From the NCBI GenBank assembly GCA_024403355.1, contig JAKSRW010000003.1, positions 62,001 through 126,000 of the forward strand: DNA of 64,000 nt, read 5' to 3'. This DNA comes from Lachnospiraceae bacterium (GTDB lineage: Bacteria; Bacillota; Clostridia; Lachnospirales; Lachnospiraceae). This document shows positions 54,662 to 63,669 of this stretch, piece after piece; positions within the stretch are counted from its first letter, which is position 1; each line of letters opens with the position of its first letter. Both the position numbers and the translations under genes were made by a program. A model generated the notes under the pieces. The model had not been told where the DNA came from and made no database searches. It was given only the letters and a program-made list of their open reading frames with translations.

Positions 54662-55291
54662 TTAACAGTCCGTAAACTGCTTAACTATCAGTAGTCTGCC
54701 CTTTTTTAGACTTACCTCTGCTCTTTTGCCGGGCAGAACCTCATTGCTGATGCCGTACTGGAAATCCCATTCGATTTTACCGTTATCAAGGGGATATTTA
54801 GCATTTTTAATAATGATTCCCTCTGCTGTTCCGCTGAGATTCAGTGTGGAAAAATACTTACAATCATCATCTATATATGCGGTTCCTTTTGATAAAAGCC
54901 AAATTTCAGAATAATCATCTACAGCCTTTGCCTTCTTTCCCAGATTATCGAGCATCAGAAGTATCGACAGATTTGCAAAGGTATGGTCAAGTCTTCCTCC
55001 TATCGTACCTAAAAGCAGAAATTCATCAAAGCCTCTTCTTACTGCTTCCTTTGCGGCAAAAAATGTATCTGTATCATCCTTTTCACGAGGAAGTCTGACT
55101 ATTTCGCTATCCGGAAGCTCTCCCTGATAAGTGTCAAAATCCCCTACCACCAGATCCGCAGTTCTGTTAAGCTCCTTCATATGCTTAAGACCGCAGTCAC
55201 AATATATAATATAATCGTCATCTCTTAACTGCCTGCGCATAATATCATATCTTATAATATCAGCACCGCCGACTATAACACATCTTCTCAT
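54662..55291 (-). CDS. thiN: Thiamine pyrophosphokinase
   Basis: A 209-residue enzyme that makes thiamine diphosphate from thiamine. Motifs DYIIYCDCGLKHM, LVVGDFDTYQGEL, LPREKDDTDTFFAAKEA and GGRLDHTFANLSIL are diagnostic (Asp-rich Mg/ATP site). The start at 55291 (MRRCVIVGGAD) has AGAGGG 7 bases before; the longer upstream frame would run into repeat copy B. Repeat B begins 42 bases upstream of the ATG, so the promoter may lie in or next to the repeat. Confidence 0.92.
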   Translation of the reverse strand: MRRCVIVGGADIIRYDIMRRQLRDDDYIIYCDCGLKHMKELNRTADLVVGDFDTYQGELPDSEIVRLPREKDDTDTFFAAKEAVRRGFDEFLLLGTIGGRLDHTFANLSILLMLDNLGKKAKAVDDYSEIWLLSKGTAYIDDDCKYFSTLNLSGTAEGIIIKNAKYPLDNGKIEWDFQYGISNEVLPGKRAEVSLKKGRLLIVKQFTDC

Positions 55292-55333
55292 TGAATATCC
55301 CTCTTTAATAAAAATGTTCACACTCTTCCTTAA

Positions 55334-55533
55334 CGGGGTCAAAAGCATTGCCCCCGACTTAATACACGCATTTCTTCGCACTTTGTGCTCCCGAAATGCT
55401 AAAAACATTCAAAATCCGCTCATTTTTCAATGAAAAATGGCTACTTTTTCATGTTTTTGCGTGTCATAAAGGCCTTCAATGCTCTTACAAGCAAGCTTGA
55501 CGAGCATTTTTGACCTTTTGACCCTTGTATCAT
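55334..55533. repeat. 200-bp structured repeat, copy B
   Basis: Identical to copy A, 2,120 bases away in the same orientation. No clear flanking direct repeat: bases differ on both sides (TTAA left, TACATTAC right). The 120 bases after it (55534-55666) are AT-rich with no supported gene; a 68-codon minus-strand frame that runs into the repeat is judged spurious. Confidence 0.85.
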
Positions 55534-55666
55534 TACATTACATCTATCATAACAAAATATGGCAGTTTCATCAAGTTCAAAGCCTGATTCGTTTTGAGGG
55601 CGGTATAATCTATAATTATTATCATTATATTTGACAATAATCAGCATTGTGTAGTCTATATTCGCC

Positions 55667-55695
55667 TTGCGGAAGAATTTTTTATATGTTATGAT
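55667..55695 (+). promoter_or_regulatory. Promoter of the receiver-HPt gene
   Basis: TTGCGG, 17 bases, TATGAT, about 58 bases before the ATG. An isolated TTGACA occurs at 55631 without a good -10. Confidence 0.45.
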
Positions 55696-55753
55696 AAAGA
55701 TAGGTTATATCGCCCTGATTTAACTATAAGATTTTTTGAAAGGATGTGCATAT

Positions 55754-56722
55754 ATGAGCATGCGTTTTTTGATTGTAGATGACAGTGATCTTAGCCAGAA
55801 GGTTATTACCGCTCTTTTAAATAAGCTTTCAATCAAATCAGACTGTGTTTCATCAGCTGCTGAAGCCTACGAACTTTTACAGAACGCTCATTACGATATG
55901 GTGCTGATGGATTATATGATGCCGGATGTAAATGGTATCGAGGCTGTGGAATATATCCGTAATCTCAGTATTTCAGACAGTGAAAGCACATACTTTTCAG
56001 AGCTACCGATTATTATATTTACTGCAGATGACAGCTTTATTGTCGAAATCGAAAAGCACGGTAAAATCAGCGGTTATATCTCCAAACCGGTCAAAAATGA
56101 AGAGCTTCTTAAGCTTATAAAGAATTTTTTCCCGGATTATAATACTGAATCCTGCGAGCCTGCAAAGCAGGGTAAATTCGTTATCGACGGTATAGATGCA
56201 GACCCTTCCGAATGCATCGATTATCTTGAAATATTCAGTGAAACCGCCGATACCATTGCTCAGTCAATTAAGGTTGCTCTTCAGATGAACGATATCAGTA
56301 TGTATACCATCGAAGTTCACCGTATTAAGGGTGAGGCCAGAATTATAAGTGCAAATGAACTCAGTGAAGCTGCACTTGAACTCGAGCTTGCGGGAAAAGC
56401 CCTTAATAAAAGCTACGATAACGGCCTTAATGAAGAAGAAAACAGAAGCCTTATTAAAGAAAAAACCTCGCTTCTGCTTGAAAAGCTTTCAAAGCTTAAA
56501 AAGGATATTAAAGCCTACAAAGAAAATAACGGACTTAGTTCAAAGCTAACGTCAACAAATAGCGCTGAACCCGTCATTGCAGACACAGAGCAATACAATC
56601 TTTCCATGAAAAAGCATGATAAGATAGTCCGTTATCTTAATTACGCAATTGAATCAATTGATTCTGGCAATCCGGGTAATGCCAGAGAATGGCTCGTCGG
56701 AATAGTTGATTTACTCTCATAA
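55754..56722 (+). CDS. Response regulator receiver with HPt domain
   Basis: A 322-residue signalling protein: receiver domain (1-125) with DDSD, phospho-acceptor Asp53 in MVLMDYMMPDVNG and the conserved Lys of SKPVKNEE; then an HPt domain (about 150-255) with phospho-His189 in VHRIKGEARIISA. The C-terminal 70 residues (KHDKIVRYLNYAIESIDSGN) are unrecognised. No output DNA-binding domain and no kinase beside it, so it probably belongs to a multistep phosphorelay. The start at 55754 has GAAAGG upstream. smsC-like gene follows after 55 bases. Confidence 0.88.
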   Translation: MSMRFLIVDDSDLSQKVITALLNKLSIKSDCVSSAAEAYELLQNAHYDMVLMDYMMPDVNGIEAVEYIRNLSISDSESTYFSELPIIIFTADDSFIVEIEKHGKISGYISKPVKNEELLKLIKNFFPDYNTESCEPAKQGKFVIDGIDADPSECIDYLEIFSETADTIAQSIKVALQMNDISMYTIEVHRIKGEARIISANELSEAALELELAGKALNKSYDNGLNEEENRSLIKEKTSLLLEKLSKLKKDIKAYKENNGLSSKLTSTNSAEPVIADTEQYNLSMKKHDKIVRYLNYAIESIDSGNPGNAREWLVGIVDLLS

Positions 56723-56777
56723 TAATTTTTCGAATTATATTATCGGCTCTGACCGATGATATAAGAAAGGAGTAACT

Positions 56778-57503
56778 GTGTTAGAAATACAGAATTTATG
56801 CTACAGTGTAGATAATGAAGGAAGCAGGAAGGATATCATCAAAAATGTTTCCTTAACACTTGAGGATAACAAGTTTTATGTTATTACCGGCCCTAACGGC
56901 AGCGGTAAATCGACCATGGCAAAGCTTATTGCCGGAATAGAGAAGCCCAGCTCAGGTAAGATTATCTTCGACGGAACCGATATCACCGATATGTCCATTA
57001 CAGACCGTGCCAAGGCAGGTATCAGCTTTGCCTTCCAGCAGCCTGTACGTTTTAAGGGAATTACTGTTAAGGACCTTATTAATCTGGCAGCAGGCGACGA
57101 AAAGCTCAGTACCGCTTCTGCCTGCGAATTCCTCTCAGAGGTTGGTCTTTGCGCCCGTGATTATATTAACCGTGAAATTAATGCATCTCTTTCGGGCGGT
57201 GAGCTTAAAAGAATCGAAATTGCCGTAACACTTGCCAGAAGCGCAAAGTTTTCACTTTTTGATGAGCCCGAAGCAGGTATCGACCTTTGGTCATTTAATA
57301 ACCTTATTAAGGTATTTGAGAAGCTTCACGATGTTACTCACGGCTCTATTATGATCATCTCCCACCAGGAAAAAATCATTAACATTGCCGATGAAATTAT
57401 TCTGATAGCTAACGGCGAACTTGTTAAAAAGGGAACTAAGGAGGAGGTTCTTCCTTTACTTACCGGTACACAGAGTTTTTCATGCAAATATACAAATGAA
57501 TAA
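56778..57503 (+). CDS. SufC-like ATPase (SmsC type)
   Basis: A 241-residue ABC-type ATPase of the SUF Fe-S assembly scaffold. Walker A GPNGSGKST (38-46), Q-loop FAFQQP, signature SLSGGELKR and Walker B FDEPEAGIDLWSF. The GTG start is set by AAGGAG five bases before it. The gene pair has no sufD, sufS or sufU, matching the two-gene minimal SUF-like systems (SmsC-SmsB) described in archaea and some anaerobic bacteria. Assignment to that subtype is inference. Confidence 0.88.
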   Translation: MLEIQNLCYSVDNEGSRKDIIKNVSLTLEDNKFYVITGPNGSGKSTMAKLIAGIEKPSSGKIIFDGTDITDMSITDRAKAGISFAFQQPVRFKGITVKDLINLAAGDEKLSTASACEFLSEVGLCARDYINREINASLSGGELKRIEIAVTLARSAKFSLFDEPEAGIDLWSFNNLIKVFEKLHDVTHGSIMIISHQEKIINIADEIILIANGELVKKGTKEEVLPLLTGTQSFSCKYTNE

Positions 57504-57533
57504 TAACTTTAATTTTTGAAAGGCTGGAATATA

Positions 57534-58451
57534 ATGGATCAGATACAAAAGAATCTACTGGCTGAGGTTGCTGACCTTCACGAAATTCCCACCGGAGCGT
57601 ACAATATCCGTTCAAATGGTGAAGGTGCGGGCAGACGTTCAACCGAAAATATTGAAATTGTTACAAAAACAGACAAATCAGGCATTGATATTAACATAAA
57701 GCCCGGTACTGTACGTGAAAGCGTTCATATCCCCGTAATTATCAGTGAAACAGGTCTCTCAGAGTGTGTTTACAATGATTTTTATATTGGCGAAGGCAGT
57801 GATGTTACAATCATTGCAGGCTGCGGTATTCATAACTGCGGCGACCAGAAATCACAGCATGACGGTATCCATACCTTCTATGTAGGCAAAAATGCAAAGG
57901 TTCGTTATGTTGAGAAGCATTACGGCGAGGGCGACGGAAACGGTGATATCGTACTTAATCCTCAGACAATTGTTCATCTCGAGGAAGGCAGCTATATGGA
58001 AATGGATTCAGTTCAGATTAAGGGCGTTGATTCCACTATCCGTGTTACAAAGGGTGATGTTGCTGCCAATGCAACCTTTATTGTTAAAGAAAAGATTATG
58101 ACTCACGGACATCAGCTTGCTGAAACTGATTTTCAGGTTGAGCTTAACGGCGAGAATTCAAATACAAATGTTGTATCACGTTCGGTAGCGCGTGATGAGT
58201 CCAAGCAGATATTCAAATCATACATTGCCGGTAATAATAAGTGTCACGGACATTCCGAATGTGATGCCATCATCATGGATAATGCAAAGGTTGATGCTAT
58301 TCCCGGACTCAGTGCAAACTCTGTTGATGCTTCTCTCATCCACGAGGCTGCCATCGGTAAAATTGCCGGCGAACAGCTTGTTAAGCTTATGACCCTCGGC
58401 CTTACCGAATCAGAGGCCGAAGCTATGATTGTCAACGGCTTCCTTAAATAA
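57534..58451 (+). CDS. SufB/SufD-like scaffold protein (SmsB type)
   Basis: A 305-residue Fe-S scaffold protein of the SufBD family, shorter than SufB (about 465). The beta-helix core region (VEKHYGEGDGNGDIVLNPQ, NVVSRSVARDESKQIFKSY) and the C-terminal HEAAIGKIAGEQL...LMTLGLTESEAEAMIVNGF are typical. Cys residues in GCGIHNCG and the HGHSECDAI region are candidate ligands. Start at 57534 with GAAAGG upstream; 30 bases after smsC. It would form the complex with the SufC-like ATPase. Confidence 0.88.
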   Translation: MDQIQKNLLAEVADLHEIPTGAYNIRSNGEGAGRRSTENIEIVTKTDKSGIDINIKPGTVRESVHIPVIISETGLSECVYNDFYIGEGSDVTIIAGCGIHNCGDQKSQHDGIHTFYVGKNAKVRYVEKHYGEGDGNGDIVLNPQTIVHLEEGSYMEMDSVQIKGVDSTIRVTKGDVAANATFIVKEKIMTHGHQLAETDFQVELNGENSNTNVVSRSVARDESKQIFKSYIAGNNKCHGHSECDAIIMDNAKVDAIPGLSANSVDASLIHEAAIGKIAGEQLVKLMTLGLTESEAEAMIVNGFLK

Positions 58452-58457
58452 TTACGA

Positions 58458-58486
58458 TTGACAACAGTTCAATATAATGGTAGTAT
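58458..58486 (+). promoter_or_regulatory. Promoter of tRNA-Leu
   Basis: Perfect -35 TTGACA, 17 bases, TAGTAT. It starts 6 bases after the SmsB-like stop, giving the tRNA its own strong promoter. Confidence 0.7.
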
Positions 58487-58538
58487 ATTGTATGAATTGA
58501 AGCGGATATTTATATAATTCATTTCATTCATACAATTT

Positions 58539-58621
58539 GCCGCAGTGGCGGAATGGCAGACGCAGTGGACTCAAAATCCACCGCCCTCAAAAGCGTACGG
58601 GTTCAAGTCCCGTCTGCGGCA
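58539..58621 (+). tRNA. tRNA-Leu (CAA anticodon)
   Basis: An 83-base class II tRNA. Acceptor arms GCCGCAG and CTGCGGC with discriminator A; anticodon stem GTGGA/TCCAC around CTCAAAA, giving anticodon CAA (reads UUG); long variable arm; T-arm ACGGG-TTCAAGT-CCCGT. CCA is not encoded. Confidence 0.97.
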
Positions 58622-58623
58622 TT

Positions 58624-58657
58624 AAAAGCCCGAAGGTCTTCTGAGCTTCGGGCTTTT
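58624..58657. terminator. Bidirectional terminator between tRNA-Leu and the dehydrogenase gene
   Basis: AAAAGCCCGAAG and CTTCGGGCTTTT around a 10-base loop, T-rich on both strands. It serves the plus-strand tRNA and the convergent minus-strand gene. Confidence 0.9.
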
Positions 58658-58681
58658 ATATTATCTATATTAATCTATAAA

Positions 58682-59641
58682 TCAAACAATTACATTTCTC
58701 TTCTCACCCTTGATAAAGGCTTCAATATTCTTATATACCTCTTCAACGCATCGGGTACGTGCCTCTACACTGGCCCATGCAAGATGAGGGGTTATAATAA
58801 GCTTATTACTGTCCTTAATCCTGCTTAAGGGATTTTCCGAACGTAAGGGCTCATCCTCAACAACATCAAGTCCGGCAGCAGCTATCTCACCATTCTCTAA
58901 GGCTTCATATAAATCCTGATTATTTACTACCCTGCCTCTGGCAACATTTATCAGAATTGCGGAATTTTTCATCTTCTTAAGAGCTTCAGCATCTATTATA
59001 TTTCTTGATAAATCGCTGAGAGGACAATGAAGCGATAACACATCCGATTCCTTAAGAAGTGTATCAAAATCCACCTGTTTATAATCGGTACAGCTGCTTT
59101 TTCCCGTAACCGAATAAAAGATTACCTTACAGCCGAAGGCCGAAGCAATCTCTGCCACCTTTCGACCGATATTACCCATACCGATGATGCCCCAGGTCTT
59201 GCCAGCCAGCTCATAAAAGGGAATATCAAAATTTGAAAAACGGTCCTGTGCGCTGTATTCGCCCGATTTTACATAATTATCATAATGAGGAAGCTTTTCC
59301 AGCAGGGCCAATGCAAGCGTAAATGAATGCTGGGCTACCACATCAGTGCAGTAATTAGCCACATTTGCTACCCTAATACCCTTTTCCTTACAGTATTCAA
59401 GGTCCACATTATCAAAGCCTGTAGCAAGCTCGCAGATAAGCTTCAGATTCTTTGCGCCCGACAGAGTATTTCTGTTAAGGGGTGACTTATTGGCTATTAT
59501 TACATCTGCATCCTTAACACGCTCAATAACCTCTTCTGCGCTTACCGTATTGCGGTAATAATCCACTTCACCGAGCTTCATAAAGCAGTCCATTGAAATA
59601 TCTGTTCCTGCACTGTTTCTCTCAAGTGCAACTATTTTCAT
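58682..59641 (-). CDS. D-2-hydroxyacid dehydrogenase (glycerate/hydroxypyruvate type)
   Basis: A 319-residue NAD(P)-dependent dehydrogenase. The Rossmann motif GIIGMGNIGRKVAEIA (from about 147), the ARGRVVN block, catalytic Glu in DVVEDEPL and catalytic His in ITPHLAWAS are present. The N-terminal substrate domain reads ICELATGFDNVDLEYC. Closest type appears to be glycerate (hydroxypyruvate) dehydrogenase, but D-lactate or related activity cannot be excluded. GAAAGG lies 12 bases before the ATG. Monocistronic. Confidence 0.88.
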   Translation of the reverse strand: MKIVALERNSAGTDISMDCFMKLGEVDYYRNTVSAEEVIERVKDADVIIANKSPLNRNTLSGAKNLKLICELATGFDNVDLEYCKEKGIRVANVANYCTDVVAQHSFTLALALLEKLPHYDNYVKSGEYSAQDRFSNFDIPFYELAGKTWGIIGMGNIGRKVAEIASAFGCKVIFYSVTGKSSCTDYKQVDFDTLLKESDVLSLHCPLSDLSRNIIDAEALKKMKNSAILINVARGRVVNNQDLYEALENGEIAAAGLDVVEDEPLRSENPLSRIKDSNKLIITPHLAWASVEARTRCVEEVYKNIEAFIKGEKRNVIV

Positions 59642-59688
59642 ATACTCACCAAACCTTTCCCGAAAAAGCCTTCCGGATTAAAAAGATT

Positions 59689-59715
59689 ATCCCCAAAGGC
59701 CCGGCCAAAGGGGAT
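59689..59715 (-). terminator. Terminator of the pyrimidine operon
   Basis: ATCCCC and GGGGAT with inner GGC/GCC pairs, followed by AATCTTTTT on the minus strand. Twenty-six bases after pyrI. Confidence 0.75.
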
Positions 59716-59740
59716 ATCTATTATTTGTCTTTAATCAATT

Positions 59741-60163
59741 TTAATTCTGAGAATACTTTGTCTCGCAGTAAAGACATCTGTAGGTTCTCTTCTGCTCATC
59801 TGTAAGCTTAAAGATGTGAGGAAGCTCCTGCTCTGTTGATGTAATACATCTGGGATTTCTGCACTTAATGATATTCTTTACTTCCTTGGGAAGCTCAATA
59901 TGTGACTTTCCGATACGCTCATTGTTCTTGATAGTATTAACAGTGATATTAGGGTCAATGAATCCGAGTACATTAAGGTCTAAATCAATAACCTCATCAA
60001 CCTTGATGATATCCTTCTTACCCATCTTATGGCTGTTTACATTCTTGATAAGTGCTACTGAACACTTAAGGTCTCCAAGATGAAGAGCATTATATAACTC
60101 CATACCCTTGCCTGCCTCAATATGGTCGATAACAAGTCCGTTTGTAATTCCATCTATATTCAT
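59741..60163 (-). CDS. pyrI: Aspartate carbamoyltransferase regulatory chain
   Basis: A 140-residue regulatory subunit that binds nucleotide effectors and confers feedback control on PyrB. The N-terminal IDGITNGLVIDHIEAGKGMELY allosteric domain and the C-terminal zinc domain with Cys pairs in CRNPRCI and CLYCETKY are complete. GAAAGG lies 12 bases before the ATG. It is the last gene of the operon and implies a dodecameric, UTP/CTP-regulated enzyme. Confidence 0.96.
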   Translation of the reverse strand: MNIDGITNGLVIDHIEAGKGMELYNALHLGDLKCSVALIKNVNSHKMGKKDIIKVDEVIDLDLNVLGFIDPNITVNTIKNNERIGKSHIELPKEVKNIIKCRNPRCITSTEQELPHIFKLTDEQKRTYRCLYCETKYSQN

Positions 60164-60207
60164 AATATTTCCATGCCTTTCGTCAATTATTCACCCTTAT
60201 TAACAGC

Positions 60208-61122
60208 TTATTCAATACCGAGAAGCTTCATAATAAGTGCCATTCTGATGAACTTACCGTTCTTAACCTGCTTAAAGTATGCTGCTCTGGGATCATCATC
60301 TACAGCTACCGAAATCTCATTTACACGGGGAAGGGGATGCATGATTGTGAGGTCCTCACGAGCATTTACAAGCTTCTCGGGATTAAGGATATAGCTGTCC
60401 TTTAATCTGATATAATCCTCTTCGTTGAAGAAACGCTCCTTCTGAACTCGTGTCATATAAAGGATATCAAGCTGGGGCATAGCTGCCGCAAGATCCTTGG
60501 TCTCCTCGAAGGGAATGCCCTTTTCTCTTAAGGTTTCGTTCTTTACATAGCTGGGAAGCTTGAGCTCATCGGGAGAGATAAGTACAAACTTGATTCCCTC
60601 ATATCTTGACATAGCATTGATAAGTGAGTGAACTGTACGGCCAAACTTAAGGTCACCGCAGAAGCCTACGGTAAGGTTGTTCAGTCGGCCCTTCTCGTTC
60701 TTAATGGTAAGAAGGTCTGCAAGTGTCTGTGTGGGATGATTATGTCCGCCGTCACCTGCATTAATTACAGGAATACCTGCATGCATTGAAGCAACTAAAG
60801 GCGCACCCTCCTTAGGATGACGCATTGCAATAATATCTGCATAGCAGCCTACTACACGAACGGTATCAGCTACACTCTCGCCCTTTGATGCAGAGCTTGA
60901 ATTTGAATCAGAAAATCCGATTACCTTACCGCCAAGGTCAAGCATAGCGGTCTCAAAGCTCAGACGTGTACGTGTTGAAGGCTCGAAGAAAAGTGTTGCA
61001 AGCTTCTTATTCTTACACTTTTCATAGTAATTATCAGGATGTGCCATAATATCCTGTGCAACCTCGATGAGCTTATCAATTTCTTCTGTAGAAAGCTCAA
61101 GAATATCAATAAGATTATTCAT
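60208..61122 (-). CDS. pyrB: Aspartate carbamoyltransferase catalytic subunit
   Basis: A 304-residue enzyme joining carbamoyl phosphate to aspartate. Motifs [16 protein letters not shown] (carbamoyl phosphate site), [16 protein letters not shown] and [10 protein letters not shown] are diagnostic. The start at 61122 (MNNLIDI) has GGAAAGG 9 bases before it; the frame upstream would include that site. pyrI follows after 44 bases. Confidence 0.97.
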   Translation of the reverse strand: MNNLIDILELSTEEIDKLIEVAQDIMAHPDNYYEKCKNKKLATLFFEPSTRTRLSFETAMLDLGGKVIGFSDSNSSSASKGESVADTVRVVGCYADIIAMRHPKEGAPLVASMHAGIPVINAGDGGHNHPTQTLADLLTIKNEKGRLNNLTVGFCGDLKFGRTVHSLINAMSRYEGIKFVLISPDELKLPSYVKNETLREKGIPFEETKDLAAAMPQLDILYMTRVQKERFFNEEDYIRLKDSYILNPEKLVNAREDLTIMHPLPRVNEISVAVDDDPRAAYFKQVKNGKFIRMALIMKLLGIE

Positions 61123-61152
61123 TTTTACTGTCCTTTCCAAATTGCATTCTAT

Positions 61153-61854
61153 TTATACGAACTCTGCTACGCATCTCTTATATGCGGCAACAGGATCCTC
61201 AGCCTGTGTTATGGGACGGCCTACTACAATGTAGTCTGAGCCGATTTCCTTTGCCTGTGCAGGAGTCATAATTCTTCTCTGGTCATCCTTTGCACTGTCA
61301 GCAAATCTTACACCGGGTGTAACGGTGATAAAGCTCTTACCGCAGCGTTCCTTTACTACCGCGGCCTCAAGAGGTGAACATACTACACCGTCAAGACCGG
61401 CATCCTTAGCATTCTCAGCATAATGCATTACAGTCTCGGGAAGTGAGGCGCCAATCAGAAGCTCGTCATGCATTCTCTGCTCGTCTGTAGAAGTAAGCTG
61501 TGTTACTGCAATCAGAATAGGTCTGCTTCCGTCAGGTCTTGTAAGTCCTTCAAGTGCTGCTTCCATCATGGCCTTTGTACCTGCTGCATGAAGATTTGTC
61601 ATATCTACATCAAGCTTTGAAAGAACCGCCATGGATTTCTTTACCGTATTGGGAATGTCATGTAACTTGAGGTCAAGGAAGATTTTATGTCCTCTGGCCT
61701 TAATCTGACGCACGATTTCAGGTCCTGCCGCATAGAAAAGCTCCATTCCGATCTTTACGAAGGGCTTAACATCTGTGAACTTGTCAAGAAAACTAAGTGT
61801 TTCCTCTGCACTAGCGAAATCGCATGCAATAATTACATCTCTTTTTGTGTCCAT
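61153..61854 (-). CDS. pyrF: Orotidine 5'-phosphate decarboxylase
   Basis: A 233-residue enzyme for the last step of UMP synthesis. The catalytic Lys/Asp array is in [22 protein letters not shown] and [13 protein letters not shown] are the phosphate-binding loops. Start at 61854 with GAAAGG 13 bases upstream. Between pyrD and pyrB. Confidence 0.97.
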   Translation of the reverse strand: MDTKRDVIIACDFASAEETLSFLDKFTDVKPFVKIGMELFYAAGPEIVRQIKARGHKIFLDLKLHDIPNTVKKSMAVLSKLDVDMTNLHAAGTKAMMEAALEGLTRPDGSRPILIAVTQLTSTDEQRMHDELLIGASLPETVMHYAENAKDAGLDGVVCSPLEAAVVKERCGKSFITVTPGVRFADSAKDDQRRIMTPAQAKEIGSDYIVVGRPITQAEDPVAAYKRCVAEFV

Positions 61855-61944
61855 ACAAATTACCATTCCTTTCTTTTATATTATCTGAACCATTCAGATA
61901 ATGACTGCTTCATTACTGCCTGAAATCTACTCAGGCCAAAAACG

Positions 61945-62859
61945 TTAATTATGTGCCTTACCGATAATATCCGTAAGCTTTTCAATTTTAAGTTTTTCAC
62001 ATAATCCGGGTAATGCTTCGATAATCTTAGGGCAGACATAAGGGTCTGTAAGATTTGCAGCACCAATCTCTACCGCCGAAGCACCTGCCATCATCATCTC
62101 AATTACATCCTCTGCCGTAGAAATACCGCCAATACCGATAATAGGAAGCTTAACTGCCTCATATACCTGATATACCATTCTGACCGCTACAGGGAATATC
62201 GCAGGACCTGAGAAACCACCCATCTTATTGGCTACCACAGGCTTGCCGCGCTTAATGTCAATTCTCATTCCGAGCAGTGTATTAATAAGGCTGATACCGT
62301 CCGCACCAGCACTCGCACATGCCTTTGCAATGGCTGTAATATCAGTTACATTAGGACTAAGCTTCATATATACGGGCTTATGTGTTACTGATTTTACCGC
62401 AGCTGTAACCTCCGCAGCCGCATCAGGACTTGTACCGAAGGCCATTCCGCCCGCATGAACATTGGGACAGCTGATATTTACTTCAATGATACCTACCTGG
62501 TCCTCTTTGTCTACCTTCTCACAGCAGTACTTATATTCATCAATTGAGAATCCGCTGATATTGGCGATTACAGGCTTATGAAATATCTTCTTTAATTCAG
62601 GAAGCTCCTCGGAAATAACCGCCTCAATACCGGGATTTGCAAGACCTACCGAATTAATCATTCCTTCACGGCATTCTGCAATTCTGGGTGTGGGATTTCC
62701 GAATCTTCTCTCAAGAGTTGTTCCCTTGAAGGAGAATGAACCAAGAACATTTATATCATAAAGCCTGGCGAACTCCTGCCCGAAACCAAAGGCTCCGCTG
62801 GCAGGTATAATAGGATTATCAAGCTTAATTCCGCTTAAAACTGTTGAAATATCTGGCAT
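61945..62859 (-). CDS. pyrD: Dihydroorotate dehydrogenase, type 1B catalytic subunit
   Basis: A 304-residue FMN enzyme. The active-site Cys is in ISCPNVHAGGMAFG, type 1B-specific; NPIIPASGAFGFG and IIGIGGISTAEDV are FMN-binding segments. It works with PyrK (next gene upstream), which passes electrons to NAD. pyrK and pyrD are 29 bases apart. Confidence 0.97.
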   Translation of the reverse strand: MPDISTVLSGIKLDNPIIPASGAFGFGQEFARLYDINVLGSFSFKGTTLERRFGNPTPRIAECREGMINSVGLANPGIEAVISEELPELKKIFHKPVIANISGFSIDEYKYCCEKVDKEDQVGIIEVNISCPNVHAGGMAFGTSPDAAAEVTAAVKSVTHKPVYMKLSPNVTDITAIAKACASAGADGISLINTLLGMRIDIKRGKPVVANKMGGFSGPAIFPVAVRMVYQVYEAVKLPIIGIGGISTAEDVIEMMMAGASAVEIGAANLTDPYVCPKIIEALPGLCEKLKIEKLTDIIGKAHN

Positions 62860-62888
62860 AATGACTTGCCGTCCTTTCTTTATACTTC

Positions 62889-63665
62889 TTAGATAACTAT
62901 GTCACTGCTCATAAATACAGGTCCGTCCTTGCAGACCTTCTTATAGCCGCTCTTTGTATCAATCGAGCAGCCCACGCAGGCACCAAAGCCACAGCCCATT
63001 CTTTCTTCAAAGCTAAGCTGTCCGGGAATATCCTTTTGTCTTTCATCAAGCTTTGCAATGAGTGCCTTAAGCATGGGTATGGGACCGCATGCATAATAAT
63101 GGCTGATTTCTTCGATTTCATCAAGGCAGTTGGTTACGAAGCCCTTTGTTCCAAAGCTTCCGTCAACTGTAGCCACATAGACCTTACAGCTTCCGCCTGT
63201 AGTGTTTTCATTAAGTTCAGAAAACTTCTCCTGATAAAAAACATCCTGCTTTGATGCAAAGCCGAGTACAACAGATACCTTTTTGCCCTGAGCTACGAGC
63301 CTTTTTGCAAGGCCATAGATAGGGGGTGTTCCTACACCGCCGCCCACGAGCAGGGGATATTCTCCCGAAAGCTCTGTATTAAAGCCGTTTCCAAGACCCA
63401 TAAGCATATTTAACTCATCACCGGCCTGCATTTTACTCATAGCATCCGTTCCGTTTCCGACAAGCTTATAGATAATTGTAAGCTTTCCGGGCTCATAGTC
63501 ACAGATTGAAATCGGACGTCTGAGATAAAATCCGGGAACCTTAATATTTACGAACTGTCCCGGCATGGAAACAAGCTCCGTATTACCCGAGAGCTCCATT
63601 TTATATACATCTGCAGCAATTTTTTCATTTGACAATATTGTCATTATCTCTTCAAGCTGTATCAT
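62889..63665 (-). CDS. pyrK: Dihydroorotate dehydrogenase electron-transfer subunit PyrK
   Basis: A 258-residue flavoprotein with an FAD domain (RRPISICDYEPGKL) and NAD domain (LLVGGGVGTPPIYGLA). It ends with the [2Fe-2S] motif GCGFGACVGC with a later Cys in YKKVCKDGP. It forms a heterotetramer with PyrD. The leader shares a 30-base element with rbfA. Confidence 0.96.
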   Translation of the reverse strand: MIQLEEIMTILSNEKIAADVYKMELSGNTELVSMPGQFVNIKVPGFYLRRPISICDYEPGKLTIIYKLVGNGTDAMSKMQAGDELNMLMGLGNGFNTELSGEYPLLVGGGVGTPPIYGLAKRLVAQGKKVSVVLGFASKQDVFYQEKFSELNENTTGGSCKVYVATVDGSFGTKGFVTNCLDEIEEISHYYACGPIPMLKALIAKLDERQKDIPGQLSFEERMGCGFGACVGCSIDTKSGYKKVCKDGPVFMSSDIVI

Positions 63666-63669
63666 TTCT

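Noticed and set aside
55441..55647. 68-codon minus-strand frame ending in repeat copy B
   Set aside because: The unique N-terminal part has no ribosome site and no recognisable features, and the C-terminal part is repeat-encoded.
58473..58478. TATAAT as the tRNA-Leu -10 box
   Set aside because: Only 9 bases from TTGACA; TAGTAT at 17 bases is the better fit.
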